DNA of 64,000 nucleotides from NCBI RefSeq assembly GCF_030269645.1, contig NZ_BSTR01000011.1, positions 1 to 64,000 of the forward strand, in the 5' to 3' direction. The DNA is from Actinokineospora sp. NBRC 105648. Its GTDB lineage: Bacteria; Actinomycetota; Actinomycetes; Mycobacteriales; Pseudonocardiaceae. Positions within the stretch are counted from its first letter, which is position 1; every line of letters starts with the position of its first letter. The notes under the pieces are model-generated. The model was not told the origin of the DNA. It searched no databases and saw nothing but the letters and a program-made list of their open reading frames with translations. Position numbers and translations under genes: made by a program. Shown here piece after piece: positions 43,108 to 51,594 of the stretch.

Positions 43108-44849
43108 CGGCCGCATGGCGGGACGCGGGTGCGCTGGTAGTGCACAAGATGCTGGGTGAACTGAGCTACGAGGGACTGCTGCGGCCGACCGCCGAGGGCC
43201 CGGACGGGTGGCGGCTGGAGCTGGTCGGCGGCGCCGTCTACCGGTTCGCGGCGCGCCGGGGCGCGTTCGAGTCCTGGTCCGTGCGCCCGGGCAGCGCCAC
43301 CCGCGACGGCGCCCCCGCCGACGACCCGCGCGAGCTGGTGGTCGACGCGCGCACCGAGCTGGGCCTGACCGGGCTGCGGCTGGCCGACGTGCTCGCCGAG
43401 CTCACCGCGACGGTGGCCAACGAGGCGGCCCGGCTGGCGCGCGCGCCGAGTGCCGCCGAGCTGTCCACAATGGACTACGACGAGGCCGACGGGCACCTCA
43501 CCGGGCACCCCAGGCTGGTCCTGAACAAGGGCCGGGTCGGCTTCTCCGCCCACGACCGGGCCCGCTACGCCCCGGAGGCCGGTGCCGGGTTCGCGCTGCC
43601 CTGGCTGGCTGTGCACCGCGACCACGCGTCCTTCCGCTGCGTCGGGGCGCTCTCCGAGGAGCGGCTGCTCACCGCCGAGCTGGGCGCGGCCAAGCTGGCG
43701 GCGTTCCGGGCCAAGCTCGACGACCCGGGGCAGTACGTGCTGGTGCCGGTGCACCCCTGGCAGCTCGACGAGGTCGTCGGCACGCTCTACGCCAAGGAGC
43801 TGGCGACCGGCGCGGTGGTGCACGTCGGCGAGAGCGCCGACCGGTACCGTCCACACCAGACGGTCCGGACGCTGGCCAACGCCTCGCACCCCACCCGCTA
43901 CGACGTCAAGACCGCCGTCTCGGTGCGCAACACGCTCGTCTACCGCGGTCTGGCCTCGGCCGCCACCCTCGCCGCGCCCGAGGTGACCACCTGGCTGCGC
44001 GCGGTCCACGACGGCGACGAGCTGCTGCGCGACACCTACCGGTTCGACCTGCTCGGCGAGATCGCCAGCGTCTCGGTGAAGCACCCGCTCTTCGGCGCCG
44101 TCGAGGAGCTGCCCTACCGGTTCCACGAGACGCTCGGCGCGTTGTGGCGCGAGCCGATCCGCACCCGGTTGGCCGATGGCGAGCGCGCGATCTCCTTCGC
44201 CGCCCTGACCTACCGCGGTCCGGACGGCGGCTCGGTGGCCGCGCACCTGGTCGCCGAGTCGGGGATGGCCGTCGAGGACTGGCTGCGCAGGCTGCTCGAC
44301 ATCCTGCTCACCCCGCTGCTGCACTGGCTGCTTGAGCACGGCGTCGGGTTCTGCCCGCACGGCCAGAACCTGATCCTGGTCACCGACGGGCGCGGTGCGC
44401 CCAAGCACGTGGCGATCAAGGACTTCGCCCAGGGTGTCGACCTGCTCGACGAGCCGCTGCCGGGCTACGACCTGCTCGGCCCGGCGGCGCGCGCGGACAT
44501 GCTGCGCTGGCCCGCGCACCTGCTGGCGCAGTCGCTGTTCAGCTCGGTGTTCGCCGGTCAGCTGCGGTTCCTCGCCGAGGTCCTGGACGAGGAGCTCGGC
44601 TACCCTAGACCGCGGCTGTGGGCGCTGGTGCGGGAGATCGTGGGCGCCTACCGGGACGCCCACCCCGACACCGCGGCCCGGTTCGACGCGTGCGGGCTGT
44701 TCGACCCTGAGGTCGAGCGGGTCTGCCTCAACCGCGAACACCTTGCCGGGCAAGGGTTCGACAAGGTCGACCGGGACGACGAGTTCGACGTCCGCTTCGG
44801 CCGCGCGCGCAACCCGTTGGCGGCGCCGGACCCGGATGGTGCCTGGTGA
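43104..44849 (+). CDS. IucA/IucC-family NIS siderophore synthetase (DesD-like)
   Basis: A 581-aa NRPS-independent siderophore synthetase, which adenylates a carboxylate and couples it to an amine or hydroxylamine. Typical stretches are LVLNKGRVGFSAHDRARYAPE, YVLVPVHPWQLDEVV, NASHPTRYDVKTAVSVRNTLVYRGL and GFCPHGQNLILV with KHVAIKDFAQGVDLL. Length and sequence resemble DesD, which oligomerises and cyclises hydroxamate monomers. The GTG at 43104 overlaps the hydroxylase stop and has ggagg 5 nt upstream; an ATG at 43092 is an alternative. The next gene overlaps it by 4 bp. Confidence 0.9.
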   Translation: MTAAWRDAGALVVHKMLGELSYEGLLRPTAEGPDGWRLELVGGAVYRFAARRGAFESWSVRPGSATRDGAPADDPRELVVDARTELGLTGLRLADVLAELTATVANEAARLARAPSAAELSTMDYDEADGHLTGHPRLVLNKGRVGFSAHDRARYAPEAGAGFALPWLAVHRDHASFRCVGALSEERLLTAELGAAKLAAFRAKLDDPGQYVLVPVHPWQLDEVVGTLYAKELATGAVVHVGESADRYRPHQTVRTLANASHPTRYDVKTAVSVRNTLVYRGLASAATLAAPEVTTWLRAVHDGDELLRDTYRFDLLGEIASVSVKHPLFGAVEELPYRFHETLGALWREPIRTRLADGERAISFAALTYRGPDGGSVAAHLVAESGMAVEDWLRRLLDILLTPLLHWLLEHGVGFCPHGQNLILVTDGRGAPKHVAIKDFAQGVDLLDEPLPGYDLLGPAARADMLRWPAHLLAQSLFSSVFAGQLRFLAEVLDEELGYPRPRLWALVREIVGAYRDAHPDTAARFDACGLFDPEVERVCLNREHLAGQGFDKVDRDDEFDVRFGRARNPLAAPDPDGAW

Positions 44850-46201
44850 CCGGAATCGAATACGGCCGCCCGGTCGGGCCGCGCACCCTGGCCGCCCGCG
44901 CCCAGGCCGCGTCCGCGCTGTCCGGCGCGTTGCGCGGCGCGGTCGCCAACGGCACCGTGCGACGGGTGGTGTGCCTGGTGCCCGACCCGCACGCCCGGTT
45001 CGCCGCGGTCGAACTGGGCGCGGCGTTCTTCGTGGACACGGTGATGACCGCCGGCTACGGCCTGTGCGCGTACGTCTTCGGCTGGAACCCCGAGCGCGTC
45101 GCGGTGAACGCCCCGGCCGTCGACCAGTTCCTCGGCGGTTACGGCGACCTGCGGGTCCGCCCCGACCTGGCGACGCTGGCGCCCGCGGGCCCGGACACCT
45201 GGCACGTGGTGTGCGACGTGGAGTGGCCCGACGGCAGGCCGGTGCCGGAGGCGCCGCGCACGACGCTGCGGGACCAGCTGGTGGCCGCCGAGCGGGCCGG
45301 GCTGATCCCGTCGGTCGGCATCGAGCACGAGGTCACCTTCACCGCCCCGGACGGCACGCCGCTGACCTCGACCGGACTGGACTACGCGGTCGGCGGCCTG
45401 TCGCCGATGTCCGGCCTGCTGTCCGGCGTGAACGCCGCGGTCGACGCGCTCGGCCTGGGCGTGGAGTCGGCCCGGGGCGAGTGCCACCGGGGCCAGTACG
45501 AGATCGTGCTGCGCCACCGCGACGCCCTCGCCGCCTGCGACGACGCGATGCTGCACCAGGTCGCGATCCGCCGTGCGGCAGCGGAAAAGGGCGTCCGGGC
45601 GGGCTACCTGGCGGCGGAGTCAACGGGCGCGGGGAGTTCGTGCCACGTGCACCTGTCCCTGTCCGATCCCGCCGGCGCGTCGTTGGTCGCCGGTGACCGC
45701 CCGAATCAAGTGTCCACTGTGTTCGGTCACTTCCTGGCGGGCGTCCTGCGCGCCGCACCGGACCTGACCGCGATCTGGGCACCGACGTGGAACTCCTACG
45801 TCCGCTTGCGCACGGCCCCGTTCTCCCCGCGCACACTGCGCTGGGCCACCGACGACCGCACCGCGGCGGTCCGGCTGGCGGGCCACGGCCAGTCGCTGCG
45901 GATGGAGGCCCGGTTCGCCGGCGCGGACGCCCAGCCGCACCTGGTGGTCGCCGCGCTGATCGCCGCCGGACTGTCCGGAGTGGACGAACGACTGGCCCTG
46001 CCCGCGGCGAACAAGCTGGTGGGCGAGCTGGCCAGGACCCCGTGGGAGGCGTTGCAGCGCTTGGTCTCCTCGAAGCTGGCGGTGGCCCTGCTCGGCCAGC
46101 CGGTGGTCGACCACCGCGCCGCCATGCTCGGCGAGGAGCTCGACGCCGGGCTGGAGGCGGTCAACCCCTGGCACCGCGACCGGGGCGACCTGCGGTCCTG
46201 A
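44846..46201 (+). CDS. Glutamine synthetase-like gamma-glutamyl ligase in siderophore operon
   Basis: A 451-aa protein of the glutamine synthetase fold. Metal and substrate residues are retained: Glu160/Glu162 in GIEHEVTF, Glu207/Glu212 in VESARGE with GQYEIVL, the nucleotide-binding His in SSCHVHLSL (about 268), SYVRL (about 318-322), the Arg in DDRTAAVRL, and RMEARFAGADAQPHLVVAALIAAGL. It is more like the GlnA2/GlnA3/PuuA gamma-glutamylamine ligases than housekeeping GlnA. It is the fourth gene of the operon (GTGA overlap), exactly where an acyltransferase would be expected. I infer that it attaches glutamate through its gamma-carboxylate to the diamine or N-hydroxydiamine. Confidence 0.85.
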   Translation: MTGIEYGRPVGPRTLAARAQAASALSGALRGAVANGTVRRVVCLVPDPHARFAAVELGAAFFVDTVMTAGYGLCAYVFGWNPERVAVNAPAVDQFLGGYGDLRVRPDLATLAPAGPDTWHVVCDVEWPDGRPVPEAPRTTLRDQLVAAERAGLIPSVGIEHEVTFTAPDGTPLTSTGLDYAVGGLSPMSGLLSGVNAAVDALGLGVESARGECHRGQYEIVLRHRDALAACDDAMLHQVAIRRAAAEKGVRAGYLAAESTGAGSSCHVHLSLSDPAGASLVAGDRPNQVSTVFGHFLAGVLRAAPDLTAIWAPTWNSYVRLRTAPFSPRTLRWATDDRTAAVRLAGHGQSLRMEARFAGADAQPHLVVAALIAAGLSGVDERLALPAANKLVGELARTPWEALQRLVSSKLAVALLGQPVVDHRAAMLGEELDAGLEAVNPWHRDRGDLRS

Positions 46202-46419
46202 GTCATCCTGTGGCGGTGCGGCAGATACCCACTACACGACCTAAGCGGGTGTAACACCCATCGCGGGTACCACGACACCTATTCTGCAACATCGTTGAGT
46301 GTTGGAGTGGTCAGATGTCGATGTTCCGCTGATTCCGGCTCGAACTCCACAGCGACGCCGCCATGGCGCTGCAGGCACTCGCACGTCCGTCTGGATCGCG
46401 TGTCGAAGGTGGTACCACT

Positions 46420-48549
46420 ATGCAGACGCTTCGCGAACTCGCCGATACGAGCGTGCCATCCGCGAAGATTTACGGAAAAGTTGACGCGTCAGTTTCTGCA
46501 CTTGACCTGTCGCCGTGCCCCCCGGTTGGATATGTGTGGCCCAATCTTCGCGATTGGCAACCTGGACAGGGCGCCCGCGTCTTGCTCGTCGAAGCCGCAG
46601 GCGCGGTCGGCAAATCTGCGGCTGCGCTCGCGCTGGCCTCACACTTGTCTTGGCCCTTGGTCAACTCCGCCCGCGCCCAGGTCGGCTCCTACTCGCTTTC
46701 CGGTCTCATCTACGATGCGCTAGGACTGGAATCGACCTTCCTGCAGGATCTGATCGCCGGTCGAACTGGCATCGTGATTGATGCACTGGACGAAGCTCAT
46801 CTAAAGGCCGGAACGACGAACTTCGAGGCATTCGTCGAAAATATTCAGAAGATGTCACCGGGGGGCGACCGCGACCGGCCGAACATTATTCTCTTCTCCC
46901 GCCCGGACACCGCGGACCTGGTCAAGCTCATCTTTGAGGAAGGAGGTCAACCTCTGAGCCTCTGCGGTATCGACTTCCTTTCATATGCGCAAGCCTCACC
47001 TTTTGTTCGTGCGCACATGGAACGGCAGGCATCGGCACTCCCGAATCGGAAGGAATACAAAGTCGCGCTTGCCTTCGCGGAAGCATCCGAAAAGCTCCTC
47101 CGTCTTCGCATGCACGAAGTGGCTAATGCCCTTCTCAATGACTCGAATGTTGATGTCGAGAAGAACTGGCCGCAAATTCGATCTTTTCTGGGTTATGCGC
47201 CGGTTTTGACGGTACTTGCGGAGTATATCGCCGTGCCGAACCCACACGCTGATCACGAGCGGGTGGAATTGGCAGGTGTGGGGCATTCGCGGGAAATCCT
47301 GCTCGAGATCGTCGACCGAATCCTGAAAAGGGAGCAAGGAAAATTTCGCGACCAAGTTGTCGCGAAACTCATCGCGCACGTTCCCGCAGAGGAGGACTGG
47401 CGCTTGCGTGAGTTGGCCTACAGCCCCACTGAGCAGGCAATCCGCTTGATCAGCAAACACCTTGACGTGGACATATCCGTGCACCCACCTGCTTCCTTGC
47501 CGAATGCAATTCGTAGCGAGTACGAGCGGCATGCATCTCAATTCATGGCGGATCACCCATTTCTTGCTGGTACGAATGCCGTCAATGGCGTGTTCGCGGA
47601 CTTCGTCCGGGCAAAGGCGGCGGTCGACCAAGACTGCCGAGTGTCCTTCGAGTCGGACCCCAGCAAGAAGGTGAGCGCTCCAGGATCATTCTTCTACCAG
47701 TTCGTTCACGAGTTTGCAAGGCATGACGATTCCAGGCGACCCCAAGTCCAAGAGTACCTCGTGCCGATGTTGCTGGCGTCGCACTCGCAGTCTGTGATGG
47801 GCACGGGGGACTGCAATTTTACGTACGGACAGTCAGGTGAAGACGCCTTCCTGTCGTTGGTAGATGGTATCTCTTCGGTGGTCAGCCAGAGCTCGGTCAC
47901 GTTTGAGATCGTCGAATTGTCGGGACTGTTGCCGATTCATGACACGCTATCGCGCGGAATAGTATACACCGATTCGGGAATTCACATCAAAGGAAAAGAC
48001 AAGTTTCTGCTCGGCCCGTGCGTGACCATGTACTGTCACGAACTAGTGGTTGATGTGGAGGGCATCTCTGTGGACGGGTCCACCCGTCCACAGGGAGACA
48101 ACCTCATATTTGCCGATGAAATTGTTGTGACAAACAACGTGACGATTGATGCCCGGAAGCCGCAGGCGCTCCGCATATTTGGCGATCACAACTGGCCGAC
48201 GTTGCTTGCTTATGTCGAGAAGATGCCGTCTGTCAAGGATGTGATCGGGTATCCGAACTACATGGATCTTCGGGCCATCTTGAAGTACTTTCGCCAAGGG
48301 GTTGGTGATTGGCCCAGTGTATTCAATGAGAAGCTCGACCAGCAGGTCATCAAATCCAACGCGCGGCGGATAAAGTATCGAAGCAAGTTGTTGGGTATGG
48401 GGGTCTTGCTAACCGAGAACCATCACTACTACCTGCGGACAGACAGGCTCGCAGAGCACGGGCTGAGTCTGGCCAAGGTCCTTGACGGTCAGATCGAGGG
48501 CCCGGTGCGCAGATTTCTATCCTTGCTTGAGCAGGAGAACAGTTCTTGA
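46420..48549 (+). CDS. Orphan P-loop NTPase (NACHT/STAND-like), possible defence protein
   Basis: A 709-aa protein of unrecognised family. Walker A is EAAGAVGKSAAALA (about 58-71), Walker B TGIVIDALDEAHL (116-128), and ILFSRPDT (157-164) fits the sensor of NACHT/STAND ATPases. The remaining 500 residues are helical then mixed, with a long C-terminal unknown region. Its base and codon use is visibly lower in GC than all neighbours (many ATT, AAA, TTT, GAA codons), a sign of recent transfer. The ATG at 46420 has an aaggtgg ribosome site. Standing alone between the siderophore operon and housekeeping genes, it resembles single-gene antiphage NTPases, but that is inference. Confidence 0.72.
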   Translation: MQTLRELADTSVPSAKIYGKVDASVSALDLSPCPPVGYVWPNLRDWQPGQGARVLLVEAAGAVGKSAAALALASHLSWPLVNSARAQVGSYSLSGLIYDALGLESTFLQDLIAGRTGIVIDALDEAHLKAGTTNFEAFVENIQKMSPGGDRDRPNIILFSRPDTADLVKLIFEEGGQPLSLCGIDFLSYAQASPFVRAHMERQASALPNRKEYKVALAFAEASEKLLRLRMHEVANALLNDSNVDVEKNWPQIRSFLGYAPVLTVLAEYIAVPNPHADHERVELAGVGHSREILLEIVDRILKREQGKFRDQVVAKLIAHVPAEEDWRLRELAYSPTEQAIRLISKHLDVDISVHPPASLPNAIRSEYERHASQFMADHPFLAGTNAVNGVFADFVRAKAAVDQDCRVSFESDPSKKVSAPGSFFYQFVHEFARHDDSRRPQVQEYLVPMLLASHSQSVMGTGDCNFTYGQSGEDAFLSLVDGISSVVSQSSVTFEIVELSGLLPIHDTLSRGIVYTDSGIHIKGKDKFLLGPCVTMYCHELVVDVEGISVDGSTRPQGDNLIFADEIVVTNNVTIDARKPQALRIFGDHNWPTLLAYVEKMPSVKDVIGYPNYMDLRAILKYFRQGVGDWPSVFNEKLDQQVIKSNARRIKYRSKLLGMGVLLTENHHYYLRTDRLAEHGLSLAKVLDGQIEGPVRRFLSLLEQENSS

Positions 48550-48594
48550 GCGGTGGGCCTGCGGTCCTGCGCGGCCCAGGTCAGGGACGTGGGC

Positions 48595-49044
48595 TCAGGG
48601 TGTGGGTTCCACGGTGGCGAGGCTGCTGGTCTCGTCGCGCACGTAGCCCAGCGCCTGCCGGATCGACACCAGCAGCTCCCCGCACGCCGCCGCCATCGGC
48701 GTGTTGGTCTCGCCGCAGCGGAACTGGTCGCCGCGGAACTCGGTGACCAGGCCGCGCAGCGAGTCGACCTCGCGGCCGAACTCGGCGTCGCCCTTGCCCA
48801 GGGCGGTCAGCGGGCCGTCGAGGTCGTGCAGGCGTCGCACGTAGTCCTTGCAGGTCCACGGATCCGCGATCGGCTCGGCCGGGCTGCCGCTGTCGATCGC
48901 CCGGGTGGCACAGGGTTGCTTGAGGAGGTCGTCGAGCGTGGTGAGCGTGTCCTGCGGGTTCGGTGGTGCGGCCGGGGCTGGGGTGTCGGTCGAGCACCCC
49001 GCGACGAGCACGGCGGCCAACCCGGCGAGCACGATCCTGCGCAT
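48595..49044 (-). CDS. Small lipoprotein
   Basis: A 149-aa exported lipoprotein: signal peptide MRRIVLAGLAAVLVAG with the lipobox Cys at about 17. The mature part has four further Cys (in QPCATR, WTCKDYV, FRCGET and AACGELL) that could form two disulfides, and is mostly helical. No family recognised. It is followed upstream on the same strand by another exported protein gene only 20 bp away. Confidence 0.75.
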   Translation of the reverse strand: MRRIVLAGLAAVLVAGCSTDTPAPAAPPNPQDTLTTLDDLLKQPCATRAIDSGSPAEPIADPWTCKDYVRRLHDLDGPLTALGKGDAEFGREVDSLRGLVTEFRGDQFRCGETNTPMAAACGELLVSIRQALGYVRDETSSLATVEPTP

Positions 49045-49064
49045 GCCGCGGACCTTATCGGACC

Positions 49065-49838
49065 TCAGAAGGTGAGCGCCGGGTCGGTCGCCAGCGCGGT
49101 CAGCTGCGCGTCGGTGAGCGGCACGCTCGGCTGGTAGACGGGTTCGGCCACAGGCACGGGCGGTTGGTCGGGGCGCTGGTCGGGCTGGACGAACGGGTCC
49201 CAGTTGTGGGCGTAGGCGGTGACGACGGTGCCGTCCTGGCGGAAGTGGGTGACCGCGACGATCTTGTGCAGGCCGTTCGCCTCGGTCCAGCGCTCGGTGG
49301 TCAGCTCGCCGCTCGCCGCCGCGGACCGGGTGCACTGGCCGAGGCTGTTGGCGCACACCCACTCCGGGCCGGGGAGACCGACCGCGGGCCTGCCGATGGT
49401 GAACGACAGGCCGTAGTGCGCGCCGTCGAGGGTGAAGCCGAGGAACCCCAGGTAGCGCTTGGCCCGCGTGGTCAGCCGGTCCGAGCCCTCGGCCACGAAC
49501 CAGCTCGGGGTCACGGTGCCCGCCAGGGGCACCACCTCGCCCACGCGGTGGCCGATCGCGCTGCTCCAGCCCCGGGCGAGCCGCTCGACCTCGGCGTAGT
49601 CGGTGGTGGCGGGGTGCGCGCCCGCCGGGAGCCACTCCTGCCCGGGTGCGGGCTTGGGCCGCGGCCTGCTCTCCGGCGGGGCGTCGGGGGAGATGTAGTA
49701 CTCCTCCTCGGTCGGCGGCTCCGCCAGGGTGTGGTCGGCCCGCACGACCAGAGGCAACCCGAACACGAGCGCGCCGACCAGCAGCACGGCCGCGCCCGCT
49801 GCCACGGCGATCCGGCGGAGTTCGCTCTTGGCGCCCAT
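49065..49838 (-). CDS. Membrane-anchored exported protein of unknown function
   Basis: A 257-aa protein with one N-terminal transmembrane helix (about 11-33, VAAGAAVLLVGALVFGLPLVV) and an extracytoplasmic domain. A Pro/Glu linker (40-75) precedes a globular region (80-210: TPSWFVAEGSDRLTTRAKRYLGFLGFTLDG, two Cys in VCANSLGQC) and a Pro-rich tail. No domain recognised. It probably forms a unit with the adjacent lipoprotein gene. Confidence 0.7.
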   Translation of the reverse strand: MGAKSELRRIAVAAGAAVLLVGALVFGLPLVVRADHTLAEPPTEEEYYISPDAPPESRPRPKPAPGQEWLPAGAHPATTDYAEVERLARGWSSAIGHRVGEVVPLAGTVTPSWFVAEGSDRLTTRAKRYLGFLGFTLDGAHYGLSFTIGRPAVGLPGPEWVCANSLGQCTRSAAASGELTTERWTEANGLHKIVAVTHFRQDGTVVTAYAHNWDPFVQPDQRPDQPPVPVAEPVYQPSVPLTDAQLTALATDPALTF

Positions 49839-49868
49839 GCAGGGGAATTCGCCGCACGGGGCCGGGTG

Positions 49869-50384
49869 TTACGCGTCCGATCGTGTCGTGTCCACTGTGG
49901 ACTTCTCGCGGAAGACGATCCAGCGCATGGCGCAGTACATGTACACGCCCTCGCAGGCCCCGGCCAGCACCCGGGCGAGGTGGTAGTCGACGCCGAGGGC
50001 GGCCAAGCCGCTCCCGACGCCGAGGATCCAGGCGAGGTAGTTGACCGCCACGACCACCACGTAACGGCCCACCTGCGGGCCGACGTCGGCGTGCGAGCGG
50101 AAGTTGAACGCCCGGTTGAGCACGAAGCTGAGCCCGAACGCGCAGACGTACCCGATCGTGATGCTCACCGGCAGCGGCCAGCCCAGGCCGCCGTGCATCA
50201 GCGTGAGCAGCGCCAGGTCGACGGCGAAGGTGAACCCGTTGATCACCGCGAACCCCAGCAGGCTCGCGGGCACGATCCTGGACAACCCGAACGGCAACCG
50301 CCGCGCCACGGCGGCCATCGCCACCGCGAACCGCTCCCCGCGATCGACCCGCCGCCGCGCGCGGGCCGCACCCCTGACCGACAT
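49869..50384 (-). CDS. GtrA family membrane protein
   Basis: A 171-aa integral membrane protein with four predicted helices of the GtrA/DPMS1-like family, which is linked to flipping of polyprenyl-linked sugars. The conserved SFVLNRAFNFRSH at the end of helix 3 and VPASLLGFAVINGFTFAVDLALL near the start identify it. A basic N-terminal tail of about 35 residues precedes the first helix. The ATG at 50384 is chosen from the start of this tail. No glycosyltransferase is adjacent. Confidence 0.85.
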   Translation of the reverse strand: MSVRGAARARRRVDRGERFAVAMAAVARRLPFGLSRIVPASLLGFAVINGFTFAVDLALLTLMHGGLGWPLPVSITIGYVCAFGLSFVLNRAFNFRSHADVGPQVGRYVVVVAVNYLAWILGVGSGLAALGVDYHLARVLAGACEGVYMYCAMRWIVFREKSTVDTTRSDA

Positions 50385-50437
50385 GCCCCCAGTCTGGCAA
50401 TCCCAGGTGGACAGCCGCCAACGCGCGGGCAAACGCC

Positions 50438-50980
50438 TCACCCCAGCTCGCGCGCGTGCAGCAGCGACCGCACGCCCAAGTCCCGCCGCACGTCGTGCCG
50501 CTCCAACGAGTCGACCACGACCGCCATGCCCAGCCAGGTGGCACCGGCGCGCGCGACGATGGCCTGGGCGGCGAGCGCCTGGCTGCCGGTGTCGACCCAG
50601 TCGTCGACCAGCAGGACCCGGTCGGCGGGGGAGAGCCGGGAGCGGCGGACACCGAGGGTGAGGTGGCGGTCGAGGTAGTCCGGCGGAGTGGTCGCCACCA
50701 GCCAGGCATCGCTGTCACCGAGCTGCTCCGGCTCCTTGCGCACCTCGACGAACCCCACCCCGAGGGCAGCGGCGGTTAGCGCGCCGAGCAGCATGCCGCG
50801 CGATTGCAGGCCGAGCACGACCGTCGGACGGGGGACCGGGAAGGAGAAGAGGTCACCCAGCGCGGGACCGAGCGCGGCCAGCAGGGCCGGATCGCGCCAC
50901 CAGCCGGTGACATCGGCCCACCCGGTGTCGTCGGTGCGGTCACCGAGCCATTGGAACGCCTGCCGCAGCTGATCGCGCAC
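50438..50980 (-). CDS. Phosphoribosyltransferase domain protein
   Basis: A 180-aa protein with a type I phosphoribosyltransferase fold. The PRPP motif is VLLVDDWVDTGSQ (about 125-137), preceded by GLQSRGMLLGALTAAALGVGFVEVRKEPEQL, which resembles adenine phosphoribosyltransferase-like proteins. The natural substrate is unknown. The GTG at 50980 is used because the upstream open frame consists of repeat-derived codons shared with the flanks of the hairpin elements. Confidence 0.8.
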   Translation of the reverse strand: MRDQLRQAFQWLGDRTDDTGWADVTGWWRDPALLAALGPALGDLFSFPVPRPTVVLGLQSRGMLLGALTAAALGVGFVEVRKEPEQLGDSDAWLVATTPPDYLDRHLTLGVRRSRLSPADRVLLVDDWVDTGSQALAAQAIVARAGATWLGMAVVVDSLERHDVRRDLGVRSLLHARELG

Positions 50981-51009
50981 AGGATTGAGTCTGCCCTGGT
51001 GGGGAAGCG

Positions 51010-51213
51010 CCACCCCCGCCAACCTCCTGGTACCGCCAACCTCGCTGGTACCGCAGCTGAACCCCGCCCCCACCCCGCCAACCGCAGCGGATAGGCCGAC
51101 CCCGCTGGTTCATGACAAGATCCCGACCCCGCTGGTCCGCAGCGGATAGGCCGCCCCCCACCAGACCGCAGCGGCAGGCCGACCCCGCTGGTACCGCCGG
51201 CCCCGCTACGGAT
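51010..51213. repeat. Degenerate repeats preceding hairpin element B
   Basis: Several copies of cgctggtaccg and ccgcagcggataggcc in loose tandem, the same units that precede elements A and C. The last 27 bp before the hairpin (gctggtaccgccggccccgc and on) are identical at the three sites. Confidence 0.7.
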
Positions 51214-51353
51214 GCTCGATCTAGTGGACTCGCTTCGTGTGGGGGGAGAGCACCGCTAAACTTGCCGTGTGGTGGGGATGCCCTTCACCCGCCCTTTTTT
51301 CACCACCGCGGTGCTCTAGGGGCCCCACACGAAGCGAGTTCACTAGATCGAGC
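51214..51353 (+). repeat. Hairpin repeat element, copy B
   Basis: The most perfect copy. The outer 31-bp arms (51214-51244 and 51323-51353) pair with a single G.T position, the inner stem gagcaccgc/gcggtgctc is perfect, and the core taaacttgccgt ... gatgcccttcacccgccc lies in the loop. It is followed by a run of T before the right arm. It lies 240 bp upstream of the NACHT gene. The rest of the gap to 51594 holds no gene I can support. Confidence 0.88.
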
Positions 51354-51594
51354 CCCCGTCGTTAACTCGGGCAACCCAGAGCCGCAAAACCCACCAGACC
51401 GAGCCCACCCTCGCGACCCAAGCAACGAAGACGGCAACACCAAGACGAGCCACCCCAAAGCAGCCACCCAAAAGAGCTCACGATCCGCCGCCATGGCACC
51501 CGGAAGGATCACCGCAGACACCGGGCGGGTCTCGATCGGGTCATGCCGGTCTTGTTGATCACACGGCCGCGCCCAGGCGAGGACAATCGCGGGT

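Noticed and set aside
48550-51594. Defence island spanning both NTPases
   Set aside because: The genes between them (lipoprotein, exported protein, GtrA, phosphoribosyltransferase) have normal composition and no defence link, so I treat the two NTPases as separate.
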